Of a stretch of DNA of 36,024 nt, positions 16,798 through 24,661 are shown in pieces. The stretch is from an uncultured Prevotellaceae bacterium (GTDB lineage: Bacteria; Bacteroidota; Bacteroidia; Bacteroidales; Bacteroidaceae). The position numbers and the translations under genes are program-made. Position 1 is the stretch's first letter, and every line of letters begins with the position of its first letter. Location of the stretch: positions 1 through 36,024 of the forward strand of contig CACWNV010000025.1 of the NCBI GenBank assembly GCA_902762325.1, read 5' to 3'. The notes under the pieces are model-generated. The model was not told where the DNA came from, did no database searches, and worked only from the letters and a program-made list of their open reading frames with translations.

Positions 16798-18006
16798 TCA
16801 GTTATGATGTAAGACCTGATAGATGCGTCTCAGTCCTTCCATGAGACGTTCGCGTTGGGTCGCAATGTTAATGCGGATGTATCCTTCCGAACCGTACATC
16901 GTTCCACTATTCACCCACACATCGCCTTCCTTCAGAAGTTTCTCGGTCAGAGTATCAGAATCCATCCCTGTTGCCGTGATGTCCACCCATACGAGATAGG
17001 TACCTTCCAATTGGAAGACCTTCAGCTCGGGAAGATGCCCGGCTAAGAAACTCAGCAGCGACTGGTAGTTGCCGTGAAGATAGATGTTTAGGGCATCAAT
17101 CCAGCCTTCGCTTTCATTATAGGCTGCTTCGAGAGCAACCGGAGCAAAGGGGTTGACATCACAGATCTCATTGATGTTGATGGCTCTGTTGATGCGTCGT
17201 CTCCACTCGGCGTTCTGCGTAATGATGTTGGCTATCTGAAGACCTGCTGTGTTAAAGGACTTAGAAGGCGAACAGCATATCACACCATTCTTTGCACAGT
17301 CTTCATTGATGGAGGCAAAAGGGGTGAACTTATAGCCCGGCATGACCAGTTCACAATGAATTTCGTCGCTGATGACACAAACGCCATTGCGCTGACAGAT
17401 GTCATTCATGCGGTTCAGTTCCTCCGACGTCCATACACGGCCTGCAGGGTTGTGAGGGTTACAGAGCAGGAAGACCGTCGTCTTCTCGTCCTTGCACCGG
17501 CTTTCAAAGTCTTCCCAGTTCACCTCATAGTGCAGAAGAGTCTGTTCTCCGTCACTCTCGTTCGTGGTATTATTGGATGAGACCTTCAGCTTCGACTCGA
17601 CGACCTCACATCCGTTGTTGCGGATGCTTGAGAAGAAACAGTTATACACTGGCGTCAGAATCAAGACCTTTTCTCCGGGCATCGTCAGGGCTTTGATAAC
17701 AGCCGAAATGGCTGGCACCACTCCCGTGGTATATTGAATCCATTCCCTTTCGATGTGCCACTGGTGTCTGCGCTGATACCAGTTGATGATGCTGTCGTAA
17801 TAGCTGTCGGGTACAATCGTATAGCCGAAGACTCCATGTTCCATACGTTTTCTCAGTGCCTTGCGAATGGCGGGTGCAGCCTCGAAGTCCATGTCTGCTA
17901 CCCACAGGGGGATGAGTGATGACGGATGGCTGAGAGAGGATGACGGCTCATCCCATTTTACACAATTGGTGCCTTGACGGACAACCGGTTTATCGAAATC
18001 AAACAT
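16798..18006 (-). CDS. PatB/MalY-type C-S lyase (cystathionine beta-lyase-like, PLP)
   Basis: The 402-residue fold type I PLP enzyme begins with MFDFDKPVVRQGTNCVKWD and LIPLWVADMDFEAAPAI, as in the MalY/PatB branch. The PLP lysine is K249 in CSPSKSFNTAG. D214 in VISDEIHCELV pairs with the pyridine nitrogen, and the carboxylate-binding arginine lies in GYIRINIATQRERL. Family members cleave cystathionine or cysteine conjugates to a thiol, pyruvate and ammonia. An Asn/Ser/Thr-rich stretch at about 141-152 looks like a surface loop. It stands between DUF3737 and cutC in a tight operon, with gaps of 31 and 8 bases. Confidence 0.9.
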   Translation of the reverse strand: MFDFDKPVVRQGTNCVKWDEPSSSLSHPSSLIPLWVADMDFEAAPAIRKALRKRMEHGVFGYTIVPDSYYDSIINWYQRRHQWHIEREWIQYTTGVVPAISAVIKALTMPGEKVLILTPVYNCFFSSIRNNGCEVVESKLKVSSNNTTNESDGEQTLLHYEVNWEDFESRCKDEKTTVFLLCNPHNPAGRVWTSEELNRMNDICQRNGVCVISDEIHCELVMPGYKFTPFASINEDCAKNGVICCSPSKSFNTAGLQIANIITQNAEWRRRINRAININEICDVNPFAPVALEAAYNESEGWIDALNIYLHGNYQSLLSFLAGHLPELKVFQLEGTYLVWVDITATGMDSDTLTEKLLKEGDVWVNSGTMYGSEGYIRINIATQRERLMEGLRRIYQVLHHN

Positions 18007-18037
18007 ACTGGCAATTCAATCTGTTTATTCTTACTAT

Positions 18038-18889
18038 TTATAATTCTTTCCGCAGCCTGATGATGCAGTCGGCAGGCTGCTGTATGTTTTCGTCAAGGGT
18101 GATGCTGCCTATCTCGTCGGCAACAATCTGTCCGCTTGTCGGGTTCTTGATGTTCGTGATCTTCCCTTTGATGTCAGCCTGTACGGTAGAGTATTCGAAG
18201 ACACGGTCGCAAGACTCGTCGAATGTACAGTTTTCCAGTACAAGATTGTCGGCATAGCACAACAGCTGTTCACCCGACAGATGACAGTTGACAAGTCTTA
18301 CATTCTTTGAATGCCATGCCAGGTATTCACCGTCAAGCACAGAGTCATAGATAGTGATGTTCTCACATTCCCAGAATGAGTCTTTGGTGATAATCTTTGC
18401 ATGGTGAATCTCTACGTTCTTGCAGTACTGGAACACATATTTGGAGTCGCTCTCCAGTCCGTCGATGAAGATATTCTGACTGAACATGAAGGGGTAGGTG
18501 CCGTCGTGCAGCTTGACATTCTTGATGCGAATGCCGTCGACACGCCAAAATGTCTCATCGGCATCATTGATGATGACGTTCTCCAGTTCCAGGTTCTTCA
18601 TCTCACGGAAGAACTTCGGACCGTCGATGACGCAGTCCTTCATCTTCATGTCATTGCTGTACCAGATGGCCGAACGGCTTCCCGGTGCAAAATAGCAGTT
18701 GGTGATGATGCTTCCGTCAACGTGCCACCACGGGTATTTCCCGTAAAACTTGCAGTTGTCAGCCTCTATGTTTTTGCATTGTTTGATGCCCGATTCCCCA
18801 TCCGTGATGGTGATGCCTTCGAGCCGTAAGTCATGAGAAGCAAACAATGGCCGCTCTCCTCCGAATTGCTGATTTTTTATTAGTTGCAT
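18038..18889 (-). CDS. DUF3737 family protein (right-handed beta-helix)
   Basis: The 283-residue protein is made of repeating short strands with the pattern 'xxIxNCxFxx' (for example IEADNCKFYGKYPWWH, SIITNCYFAPGSRSAIW and LVLENCTFDESCDRVFEYS), typical of a right-handed parallel beta-helix. The start MQLIKNQQFGGERPLFASHD matches DUF3737, a family of unknown function. There is no signal peptide, so it is probably cytoplasmic. It is the first gene of the operon with a C-S lyase and cutC. No clean promoter box was found upstream; CACCTTTG near 18937 on the minus strand is the best, weak candidate. Confidence 0.85.
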   Translation of the reverse strand: MQLIKNQQFGGERPLFASHDLRLEGITITDGESGIKQCKNIEADNCKFYGKYPWWHVDGSIITNCYFAPGSRSAIWYSNDMKMKDCVIDGPKFFREMKNLELENVIINDADETFWRVDGIRIKNVKLHDGTYPFMFSQNIFIDGLESDSKYVFQYCKNVEIHHAKIITKDSFWECENITIYDSVLDGEYLAWHSKNVRLVNCHLSGEQLLCYADNLVLENCTFDESCDRVFEYSTVQADIKGKITNIKNPTSGQIVADEIGSITLDENIQQPADCIIRLRKEL

Positions 18890-18989
18890 TGATATGTTCT
18901 TTGTTTACCTGAATACTAACAAAATCCATGCCACAAAGCAAAGGTGTTCTTTTGTCCTGTTTGAGCGTAGTTTGTCAATAAGGTAAAAA

Positions 18990-19023
18990 ATATAAGGTGA
19001 AGAGTAACATCTTCACCTTATAT
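18990..19023 (-). terminator. Intrinsic terminator of mdh
   Basis: A perfect 14-bp stem (18990-19003 with 19010-19023) has a 6-base loop GTAACA. Leftward it is followed directly by TTTTTT. It begins 6 bases after the mdh stop. Confidence 0.9.
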
Positions 19024-19029
19024 ATAACT

Positions 19030-20022
19030 TTAAAGATTCGGATTGATCTTGTTCCACTCACTGATAGGAGGAACGATGTTCAGCGTTACAAGCTCGTCGC
19101 GCATCTTGCAGAGGTGCTCATAAGATGCATCCAACTTGGCATTCTCTTCAGGTGTACCCTGTGGAACTTCAAATTTCGCACCGTTCTGGTCGAGCGTGGT
19201 CTTCATCGCCATCATGATGTGGTCGTACTTGTCGGTCTTCACGTATGTTCCAACGGGGAAGCGGAAAGGCTCACCGCCCATAGCCGAGCGAATCATCTCA
19301 ACGGAGAGATAAGAAGGACTCTGGAATGAGCTGCGTCCGCGGAGCTCGATGATCTTGGCTCCACCCTTGGTGACATCCACTTTCATCTGCTCCCACTCTT
19401 CTGTCGGGAACTCATCGGTACCGATGATGTCGGTAAGCTTGCGGCCTGCAATCTCCACATGACTGCCGAAGACTGCCATCTGCTCGCCATGACCACCGTA
19501 TGTGGCACAGCCAGTGATCTCGTTCTGCATCACGCCGAACTTCTTGGCGAGAGCACTCTGCAGACGAGTGGTGTCCAGACCGGCAAGAGTGGTAACCTGA
19601 CCGGGCTTCAGGCCAGAATAGAGCAGTGTTACCAGACCGGTGAGGTCAGCGGGGTTGAAGATGATGACAACGTGCTTTACATCTGGACAGAATTTCTTGA
19701 TGTTCTGTCCCAGTTCCTCGGCAATCTTACAGTTGCCGGCGAGCAGATCCTCACGGGTCATGCCAGCCTTACGGGGAGCACCACCTGAAGAGATGATATA
19801 TTTAGCATTGGTGAAAGCCTCCTCGGCATCGGTGGTAGCTGTGATCTTCACATCGCCGAATCCGCTTTGACGCATTTCCTCTGCTACTCCTTCGGGTGAG
19901 AATACATCGTAAAGACAGATGTCATCAGTAAGCCCCATCATCAGGGCGGTCTGAACCATGTTAGAGCCAATCATGCCGGCTGCACCGACGATGACCAGTT
20001 TGTCGTTTGTTAAAAATGCCAT
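19030..20022 (-). CDS. mdh: Malate dehydrogenase
   Basis: The 330-residue NAD-dependent enzyme interconverts malate and oxaloacetate. The Rossmann loop is GAAGMIG (13-19), and the acidic residue for the NAD ribose is D39. Substrate arginines R84 and R90 lie in GAPRKAGMTR, and R153 in LDTTR. The catalytic histidine is H178 in GGHGEQM, where most LDH/MDH proteins have HGD. This variant is, as far as I recall, usual for the Bacteroidetes enzyme. In these anaerobes it serves the reductive branch from oxaloacetate to succinate. It is monocistronic, with its own promoter (TAACTTTG at 20076-20083) and terminator. Confidence 0.94.
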   Translation of the reverse strand: MAFLTNDKLVIVGAAGMIGSNMVQTALMMGLTDDICLYDVFSPEGVAEEMRQSGFGDVKITATTDAEEAFTNAKYIISSGGAPRKAGMTREDLLAGNCKIAEELGQNIKKFCPDVKHVVIIFNPADLTGLVTLLYSGLKPGQVTTLAGLDTTRLQSALAKKFGVMQNEITGCATYGGHGEQMAVFGSHVEIAGRKLTDIIGTDEFPTEEWEQMKVDVTKGGAKIIELRGRSSFQSPSYLSVEMIRSAMGGEPFRFPVGTYVKTDKYDHIMMAMKTTLDQNGAKFEVPQGTPEENAKLDASYEHLCKMRDELVTLNIVPPISEWNKINPNL

Positions 20023-20075
20023 AATTATTTATTTTTAAAATTTAAGTTGTTCCTTCAACAAAAGATTTCCACCTA

Positions 20076-20083
20076 CAAAGTTA
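20076..20083 (-). promoter_or_regulatory. mdh: -7 box of mdh
   Basis: TAACTTTG on the minus strand lies about 53 bases before the ATG at 20022. The leader between is very A/T-rich. A separate 14-bp palindrome, GACTTTGCAAAGTC, sits at 20148-20161 just after the GH2 stop. Confidence 0.6.
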
Positions 20084-20191
20084 CGAAAAAAACATTGAAT
20101 GAAAACGATTCTTTCCGTTTTTAAATATTATTAATTCTGCAACACCCGACTTTGCAAAGTCTGTATTGCAAAAACTCGAATCCTATGGTGT

Positions 20192-21979
20192 TCATTTCTT
20201 TTCATACCATGCTTTCAGCACGTAGAATGCTTTCTTCTTTTCGCCTTTGTCGCTGAAGAGTCCTTTCCTGTTGTAGTAGTCTTGAATACCTGTCAGGACA
20301 CGGCGCGGGGAGCGGAAATCCTTGAGAATCCACGGGGTCGTTCCTGCCAGTCCGTCGATCTTGTCAAGCATGGCGGTGTTCTCCTGGTAGAGTTTCTCCT
20401 GGAACTCCTCCGTCCATCGCTGGTTGCTGGCTCCATGCAGCCCGTATTTGGCGCCGCCTCCGAACTCGCTGATGATGACGGGTTTCTCATAGGGGATTTC
20501 CCATTCCATCTTCGGAGCGTCGTTCACGTCGCGGTACCATCCGATGTACTGGTTGAAACTGATGACATCCACATAGACGTTCATGTTGTCGTTCAGCCGG
20601 TTCTTGTAGTTCGATGCGGATGTAACCTCCATCGCCATGCTGATGAGACGTGTGGGATCCAGCTGGCGGGCATGCTTGGCGAGCCGGCCGAGAAAATTGT
20701 CACGCTCGGCAGAGTGGGGCGTTTCATTGGCTATCGACCAGATGATTACGTTGGCACGGTTGTGGTCGCGGGCAATCATGTCTTCCAGCTGGCGCTCGGC
20801 ATTGGTGTATGTGTGGAGATTCTTCCAGTCGATGGTCCAGTAGACGGGTATCTCCGACCAGACGAGAATGCCCATGCGCTCTGCCTCTCTCACGGCATAT
20901 TCGTTGTGAGGATAATGGGCGAGACGCACGAAGTTACACCCCAGTTCCTTTGCCCATGAGAGCAGTGTGTGGGCATCTGCACTGCAGTTGGCACGTCCGC
21001 CGCCATTGGGCTTCTCCTCATGAATACTGATTCCCTTTAGGAAAATGGGTTCGCCGTTGAGCAGGAGCTGTTTGCCCCGTGTCTCGATGGTGCGGAAGCC
21101 AATCTCATCGGTGACGGTCTCGCCGTTCATCTCAATCTCCACCTTATATAATTTTGGAGTGGCGGGCGACCATAGCTGCGGCTTTGCCTTCATGTAGATA
21201 GAGGCAGTACCGTCCATCTCTGTCGTGAGCGTCTTCTTAATCTTCAGTTCCGGGATGCTCAGTGTCACATTCTGCCCACCTGCCGCCTTGTTCAGCTTGA
21301 CGGAGAAGCCCAGCCGGCGACCTTCAAGGCTGAGCAGCTGCAGCGAGTAGTTCTCTATGTAGAGAGGAGCCACATCGACGAGCAGCACGTCGCGCGTGAT
21401 GCCGCCATAGTTCCACCAGTCGAAGATTTGTGTCGGCACATCCTCGGCATGCCGTTTGTTGTCGACCTTCACAATGACAAAGTTCTCGCCATTCACAAGC
21501 TCGTCGGTGATGTCGAAGTTGAAGGGAGTGAATCCGCCTTCATGGTGTCCTACTTTCCTCCCGTTCACATAGACATGAGTGTCGTAGTTGACGGCACCGA
21601 AATAGAGGAGGGTTCGGCGGTTCTCCTTTTTCTCGAACTGGAAGCTGCGCTTCAGCCATACTGTCCCTTCATAGAAGAACAGACGGTCGTCCTGGGTGTT
21701 CCAGTCGCCGGGAATCTTCATGGTCGGGGCAGCGTCGAAGTCATACTCAATGAGGTCTTCCGGCTTGACCGGCTTCGCATTTCGGAAGAACCCCCACCGC
21801 GTGGGATTCATGCGATAGTCGTAATACCCTTCTTCCTGTACGTCGACGATATAGTTCCATTCGCCGTTCAGCGATGTTATCTGCCGTCCCAGCACGTTTA
21901 CCAGTTGGGATACTTCTTCTGCCTGTATCGAAACGATGGCAAGTAAGAGCAGAACAGTTGTTGTCAAAAGTCTTTTCAT
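20192..21979 (-). CDS. Secreted GH2 glycosidase, beta-glucuronidase-like
   Basis: The 595-residue protein has a signal peptide (MKRLLTTTVLLLLAIVSIQA). It follows the GH2 order: sugar-binding jelly roll (about 30-205, with LKRSFQFEKK and NYDTHVYVNGRKVGHHEGGF), immunoglobulin-like domain (about 206-300) and TIM barrel (about 301-595). The acid/base is E419 in SIANET, and the nucleophile is E505 in ISEFGG. N570-R-K572 in YYNRKG matches the NxK motif that recognises the uronic carboxylate in beta-glucuronidases. This favours glucuronidase over galactosidase activity, but the substrate is inferred. It is short, with no C-terminal extra domain. It stands alone with its own promoter, divergent from metY, and no SusC/SusD pair is nearby. 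Confidence 0.9.
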   Translation of the reverse strand: MKRLLTTTVLLLLAIVSIQAEEVSQLVNVLGRQITSLNGEWNYIVDVQEEGYYDYRMNPTRWGFFRNAKPVKPEDLIEYDFDAAPTMKIPGDWNTQDDRLFFYEGTVWLKRSFQFEKKENRRTLLYFGAVNYDTHVYVNGRKVGHHEGGFTPFNFDITDELVNGENFVIVKVDNKRHAEDVPTQIFDWWNYGGITRDVLLVDVAPLYIENYSLQLLSLEGRRLGFSVKLNKAAGGQNVTLSIPELKIKKTLTTEMDGTASIYMKAKPQLWSPATPKLYKVEIEMNGETVTDEIGFRTIETRGKQLLLNGEPIFLKGISIHEEKPNGGGRANCSADAHTLLSWAKELGCNFVRLAHYPHNEYAVREAERMGILVWSEIPVYWTIDWKNLHTYTNAERQLEDMIARDHNRANVIIWSIANETPHSAERDNFLGRLAKHARQLDPTRLISMAMEVTSASNYKNRLNDNMNVYVDVISFNQYIGWYRDVNDAPKMEWEIPYEKPVIISEFGGGAKYGLHGASNQRWTEEFQEKLYQENTAMLDKIDGLAGTTPWILKDFRSPRRVLTGIQDYYNRKGLFSDKGEKKKAFYVLKAWYEKK

Positions 21980-22047
21980 GTCTTATTCCGATTGTTTTTG
22001 GTTGCTGTTTAGGTATATCAATAGCTGTCAGATAGCTCAAGTGTATG

Positions 22048-22055
22048 CAAAGATA
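22048..22055 (-). promoter_or_regulatory. -7 box of the GH2 gene
   Basis: TATCTTTG on the minus strand matches the consensus, about 68 bases before the ATG at 21979. It lies back to back with the metY promoter. Confidence 0.6.
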
Positions 22056-22072
22056 ATGAAATAAAATTAAAA

Positions 22073-22107
22073 TTGAGAATAGATTACAGATTATTTCTTA
22101 CCTTTGC
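22073..22107 (+). promoter_or_regulatory. metY: Predicted promoter of metY
   Basis: TACCTTTG (22100-22107) is the -7 box, and TTG at 22073-22075 is a possible -33 element. The leader to ATG 22143 is only about 30 bases, too short for a SAM riboswitch. Confidence 0.6.
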
Positions 22108-22142
22108 ACGCTGAAACGACTTTTTTAAATATATTGACTTTT

Positions 22143-23426
22143 ATGGAGAGAAAACTAAGGACGGCTTCGCTCTGCATCCATGCAGGCTACAAGCCTAAGA
22201 ATGGAGAACCGATAGAACTGCCTATTATCCAGAGTACGACTTTCAAATATGACGATTCTGACGAGATGGCTCAGCTCTTCGACCTCAAGAAAGAAGGATA
22301 TTTCTATACTCGTCTGCAGAACCCGACGAACGATGCTGTGGCTGCAAAGATTGCCGCACTGGAAGGAGGCGTGGGCTGTGTGCTGACATCCAGCGGACAG
22401 GCTGCTAACTTCTATGCCATCTTCAACATCTGTGAGGCGGGAGACCATATCGTCACTTCCAATGAGATCTATGGCGGTACGTTCAACCTCTTCGGGGTGA
22501 CGCTGAAGAAACTGGGCATCGAATGTACCTTCGTCAGTCAGGAAGCCAGCGAGGAAGAGATACAGAAGGCTTTCCGCCCGAACACGAAAGCGCTATTCGG
22601 AGAGACAATCTCCAATCCGGGATGTGCCGTTCTGGACATTGAGAAGTTTGCACGTATCGCTCATAAGAATGGGGTGCCACTGATTGTTGACAACACGTTT
22701 GCCACACCAATCAACTGCCGTCCCTTCGAATGGGGTGCAGATATCGTGACACACTCCACGACAAAATACATGGACGGCATGGCGACACAGGTGGGCGGTG
22801 CCGTAATCGACAGCGGTAATTTCGACTGGATGGCAAATGCCGAGAAGTTCCCCGGACTCTGTACACCTGATGAGTCGTACCACGGTCTGACTTACGTCAA
22901 GGCATTCGGGAAGATGGGTTACACGACAAAACTCGTGGCACAGCTGATGCGCGACTTAGGTTCTATTCCTTCACCCCAAAACTCGTTCCTGCTGAACCTC
23001 GGCTTGCAGACCCTGCATCTCCGCATGGCACAGCACTGCCGTAACGCCCAGCGCGTGGCAGAATTCCTTCACGACGAGCCGAAAGTGGCATGGGTTCACT
23101 ATTGCGGTCTGCCCGATGATGCGAATTATGCATTGGGACAGAAATACCTTCCCAACGGGTCGTGCGGCGTAATAGCCTTCGGACTGAAAGGCAGTCGTGA
23201 GACGGCAATCGAGTTCATGGACTCATTGAAGATGATTAACATCGTGACGCATGTCGCCGATGCACGTACCTGCGTGCTTCATCCGGCAAGCCACACCCAC
23301 CGGCAGCTCTCCGATGAGCAGTTGCGTGAGGCAGGTGTCGCTCCCGACCTGATTCGTCTCTCTGTCGGCATCGAGGATGTCGAGGATATTCTGGACGATA
23401 TCCGTCAGGCATTGAATAAGATTTGA
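22143..23426 (+). CDS. metY: O-acetylhomoserine sulfhydrylase (aminocarboxypropyltransferase)
   Basis: The 427-residue Cys/Met-metabolism PLP enzyme makes homocysteine from O-acetylhomoserine and sulfide in methionine synthesis. The PLP lysine is K208 in VTHSTTKYMDG. YTRLQNPTND (about 55-64) and SSGQAANFYAIF (about 83-94) bind the cofactor phosphate from the neighbouring subunit and the same subunit. The insert and length of about 430 residues favour MetY over the roughly 390-residue MetB/MetC types. The frame is open from 22104, which overlaps the end of the -7 box, so ATG 22143 (MERKLRTASLCIHAG) is chosen. The PHP phosphoesterase gene follows after 4 bases. Confidence 0.92.
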   Translation: MERKLRTASLCIHAGYKPKNGEPIELPIIQSTTFKYDDSDEMAQLFDLKKEGYFYTRLQNPTNDAVAAKIAALEGGVGCVLTSSGQAANFYAIFNICEAGDHIVTSNEIYGGTFNLFGVTLKKLGIECTFVSQEASEEEIQKAFRPNTKALFGETISNPGCAVLDIEKFARIAHKNGVPLIVDNTFATPINCRPFEWGADIVTHSTTKYMDGMATQVGGAVIDSGNFDWMANAEKFPGLCTPDESYHGLTYVKAFGKMGYTTKLVAQLMRDLGSIPSPQNSFLLNLGLQTLHLRMAQHCRNAQRVAEFLHDEPKVAWVHYCGLPDDANYALGQKYLPNGSCGVIAFGLKGSRETAIEFMDSLKMINIVTHVADARTCVLHPASHTHRQLSDEQLREAGVAPDLIRLSVGIEDVEDILDDIRQALNKI

Positions 23427-23430
23427 CGGT

Positions 23431-24153
23431 ATGGCAAGGAAAGTATTACTTGACGCACATACTCATACCATCGCTTCAGGGCATGCCTATAGCAGCTTGC
23501 AGGAAATGGTTCAGGCGGCTGCAGACAAAGGAGTGCAATACCTGGGCATAACAGAACACGGGCCAAGTGTCGAAGGCACTTGCCCGATACTGTATTTCAA
23601 GAATATGTTTGTCGTGCCACGCGAGATGTATGGTGTCAGGGTGATGATGGGATGTGAGGTGAACATCCTGGATACAGAAGGGCATTTAGACCTCAACGAA
23701 GAATACCTTGGCAGGCTCGATATCGCGATTGCGGGCATTCATATCAGATGCTGGAAGGGAGGAACGAAAGAGGAGAATACGCAAGCCGTGCTGAAAGTGA
23801 TGCGCCATCCGAAGATTCATATCATCAGCCATCCGGGAGACGGTACGGCGGAACTCGATTTTGAAGCGCTGGTAATGGCTTCTAAGGAGTCGCACACCCT
23901 ACTGGAAATCAACAATCATTCGCTGGCTCCTCAACGGGGACGGACGATTGCACGTGACAATAATCTGCAGATCCTGCGGTTGTGTAAGGAACATGGTGTC
24001 CCCCTTATCTTGGGTAGTGATGCGCACATCTCTTTCCAGATAGCCGACTATAGCCGTCTGATGCCATTGCTTGCGGAAACCGACTTCCCCGATGAACTGA
24101 TTATGAATTATTGGCCCGACCGGTTCTTCGAGTTCATCGGCAAGCATTGCTGA
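23431..24153 (+). CDS. PHP-domain phosphoesterase, YcdX type
   Basis: The 240-residue PHP protein carries the metal-binding series of the YcdX subfamily: DAHTHT (8-13), ITEHGPS near 40-46, MGCEVNI near 73-79, IAGIH, ISHPGD near 132-137, EINNHS and LGSDAH. YcdX is a trinuclear zinc phosphatase of uncertain physiological substrate. The gene begins 4 bases after metY, so the two form one transcript that ends at the strong hairpin at 24233-24300. A functional link with methionine synthesis is not established. Confidence 0.9.
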   Translation: MARKVLLDAHTHTIASGHAYSSLQEMVQAAADKGVQYLGITEHGPSVEGTCPILYFKNMFVVPREMYGVRVMMGCEVNILDTEGHLDLNEEYLGRLDIAIAGIHIRCWKGGTKEENTQAVLKVMRHPKIHIISHPGDGTAELDFEALVMASKESHTLLEINNHSLAPQRGRTIARDNNLQILRLCKEHGVPLILGSDAHISFQIADYSRLMPLLAETDFPDELIMNYWPDRFFEFIGKHC

Positions 24154-24232
24154 TGGAATCAACACGTTTCCCCCTGTTTGGGATAAGAGTGCCGGTCGGA
24201 GCATTTTGTAAATTATTATTCGAATTTTGACC

Positions 24233-24300
24233 CCTCAAGAATCGCGTCTTCGTGAAGGAATTGTCCTTCGGACGAAAAAACGCGATTTTTGAGGTTTTTT
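24233..24300 (+). terminator. Intrinsic terminator of metY-PHP operon
   Basis: A long imperfect hairpin pairs 24233-24247 (CCTCAAGAATCGCGT) with 24280-24294 (ACGCGATTTTTGAGG), with one G-T wobble. The inner pairs are TTCGT/ACGAA and GAAGGA/TCCTTC around an ATTG loop. TTTTTT follows at 24295-24300. It lies 80 bases after the stop. Confidence 0.88.
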
Positions 24301-24335
24301 GTAAATTGTTGACTGACAGATGATTACGCGAATGT

Positions 24336-24364
24336 TTATTTGTAATCGAACGGTTTACAAATAA
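24336..24364. repeat. 10-bp inverted repeat in front of the 22-base array
   Basis: TTATTTGTAA (24336-24345) and TTACAAATAA (24355-24364) form a perfect A/T-rich stem with a 9-base loop, immediately before a -7-like box. It could be an operator. Confidence 0.5.
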
Positions 24365-24372
24365 TAAATTTG
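24339..24372 (+). promoter_or_regulatory. Possible promoter reading into the 22-base array
   Basis: TAAATTTG (24365-24372) fits TAnnTTTG, with TTTG (24339-24342) 22 bases upstream. The expected start would fall within the first repeat unit. The region is A/T-rich, so chance is a real alternative. Confidence 0.35.
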
Positions 24373-24373
24373 C

Positions 24374-24505
24374 CAAAGGTAAGGTTTCGTTGCGCGAAAG
24401 GTTATGTTTCGTCGTGTGAAAGGTCATGTTTGAGGCGGTGAAACATAACCTTTGGCTCGCTCAAAGCTTACCTTTCGCGATGCGAAACCTTATCTTTCAT
24501 AAAAT
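24374..24505. repeat. Array of six 22-base units with 13-base AAA-N7-TTT core (array A)
   Basis: Six consecutive 22-base units share a core of AAA, seven bases and TTT. The cores in order are AAAGGTAAGGTTT, AAAGGTTATGTTT, AAAGGTCATGTTT, AAACATAACCTTT, AAAGCTTACCTTT and AAACCTTATCTTT. Each is followed by nine variable, mostly G/C-rich bases. Units 4-6 are close to reverse complements of units 1-3: core 2 and core 4 are exact complements, and 24376-24402 matches the complement of 24470-24496 at 23 of 27 bases. The array can therefore fold into a large hairpin, or present phased, semi-palindromic protein sites. The spacers are too short for CRISPR. Confidence 0.85.
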
Positions 24506-24533
24506 GAAGAATGAAGGATGAAGAGTGAAGAAT
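24506..24533. repeat. Four 7-base tandem repeats
   Basis: GAAGAAT, GAAGGAT, GAAGAGT and GAAGAAT follow directly on the last 22-base unit. The heptamers are purine-only on this strand apart from the T at each end. They may come from replication slippage. Confidence 0.7.
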
Positions 24534-24608
24534 CATATTTTACAGAATTTAACATCTCTTTTATCACTTTTCCCCGACAAGTTTTTGTCAAATAAAAAAC
24601 ACATTTTA

Positions 24609-24640
24609 TTTTGTGTTCTGCTCGATTTTCTCTAATTTTG
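24609..24640 (+). promoter_or_regulatory. Consensus promoter facing the GH28 gene
   Basis: TTTTG (24609-24613) and TAATTTTG (24633-24640) are 19 bases apart, an excellent match to the Bacteroidetes promoter. It points rightward, towards the 3' end of the leftward GH28 gene. The only frame behind it has 30 codons. Confidence 0.6.
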
Positions 24641-24661
24641 CAACAAGTTAACGAGCAAACA

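Noticed and set aside
18917-18960. Promoter of the DUF3737 operon
   Set aside because: CACCTTTG on the minus strand is only a partial match and lacks a well-spaced -33 element, so it is not listed as a feature.
20282-20959. 225-codon rightward frame
   Set aside because: It is antisense to the GH2 catalytic domain and has no plausible motif.
22108-22142. SAM riboswitch before metY
   Set aside because: The leader after the -7 box is only about 30 bases, too short for any SAM aptamer.
24374-24505. CRISPR array
   Set aside because: The period is 22 bases with 9-base variable parts, far shorter than any CRISPR spacer. Repeats are imperfect and half are inverted, and no cas gene is present.
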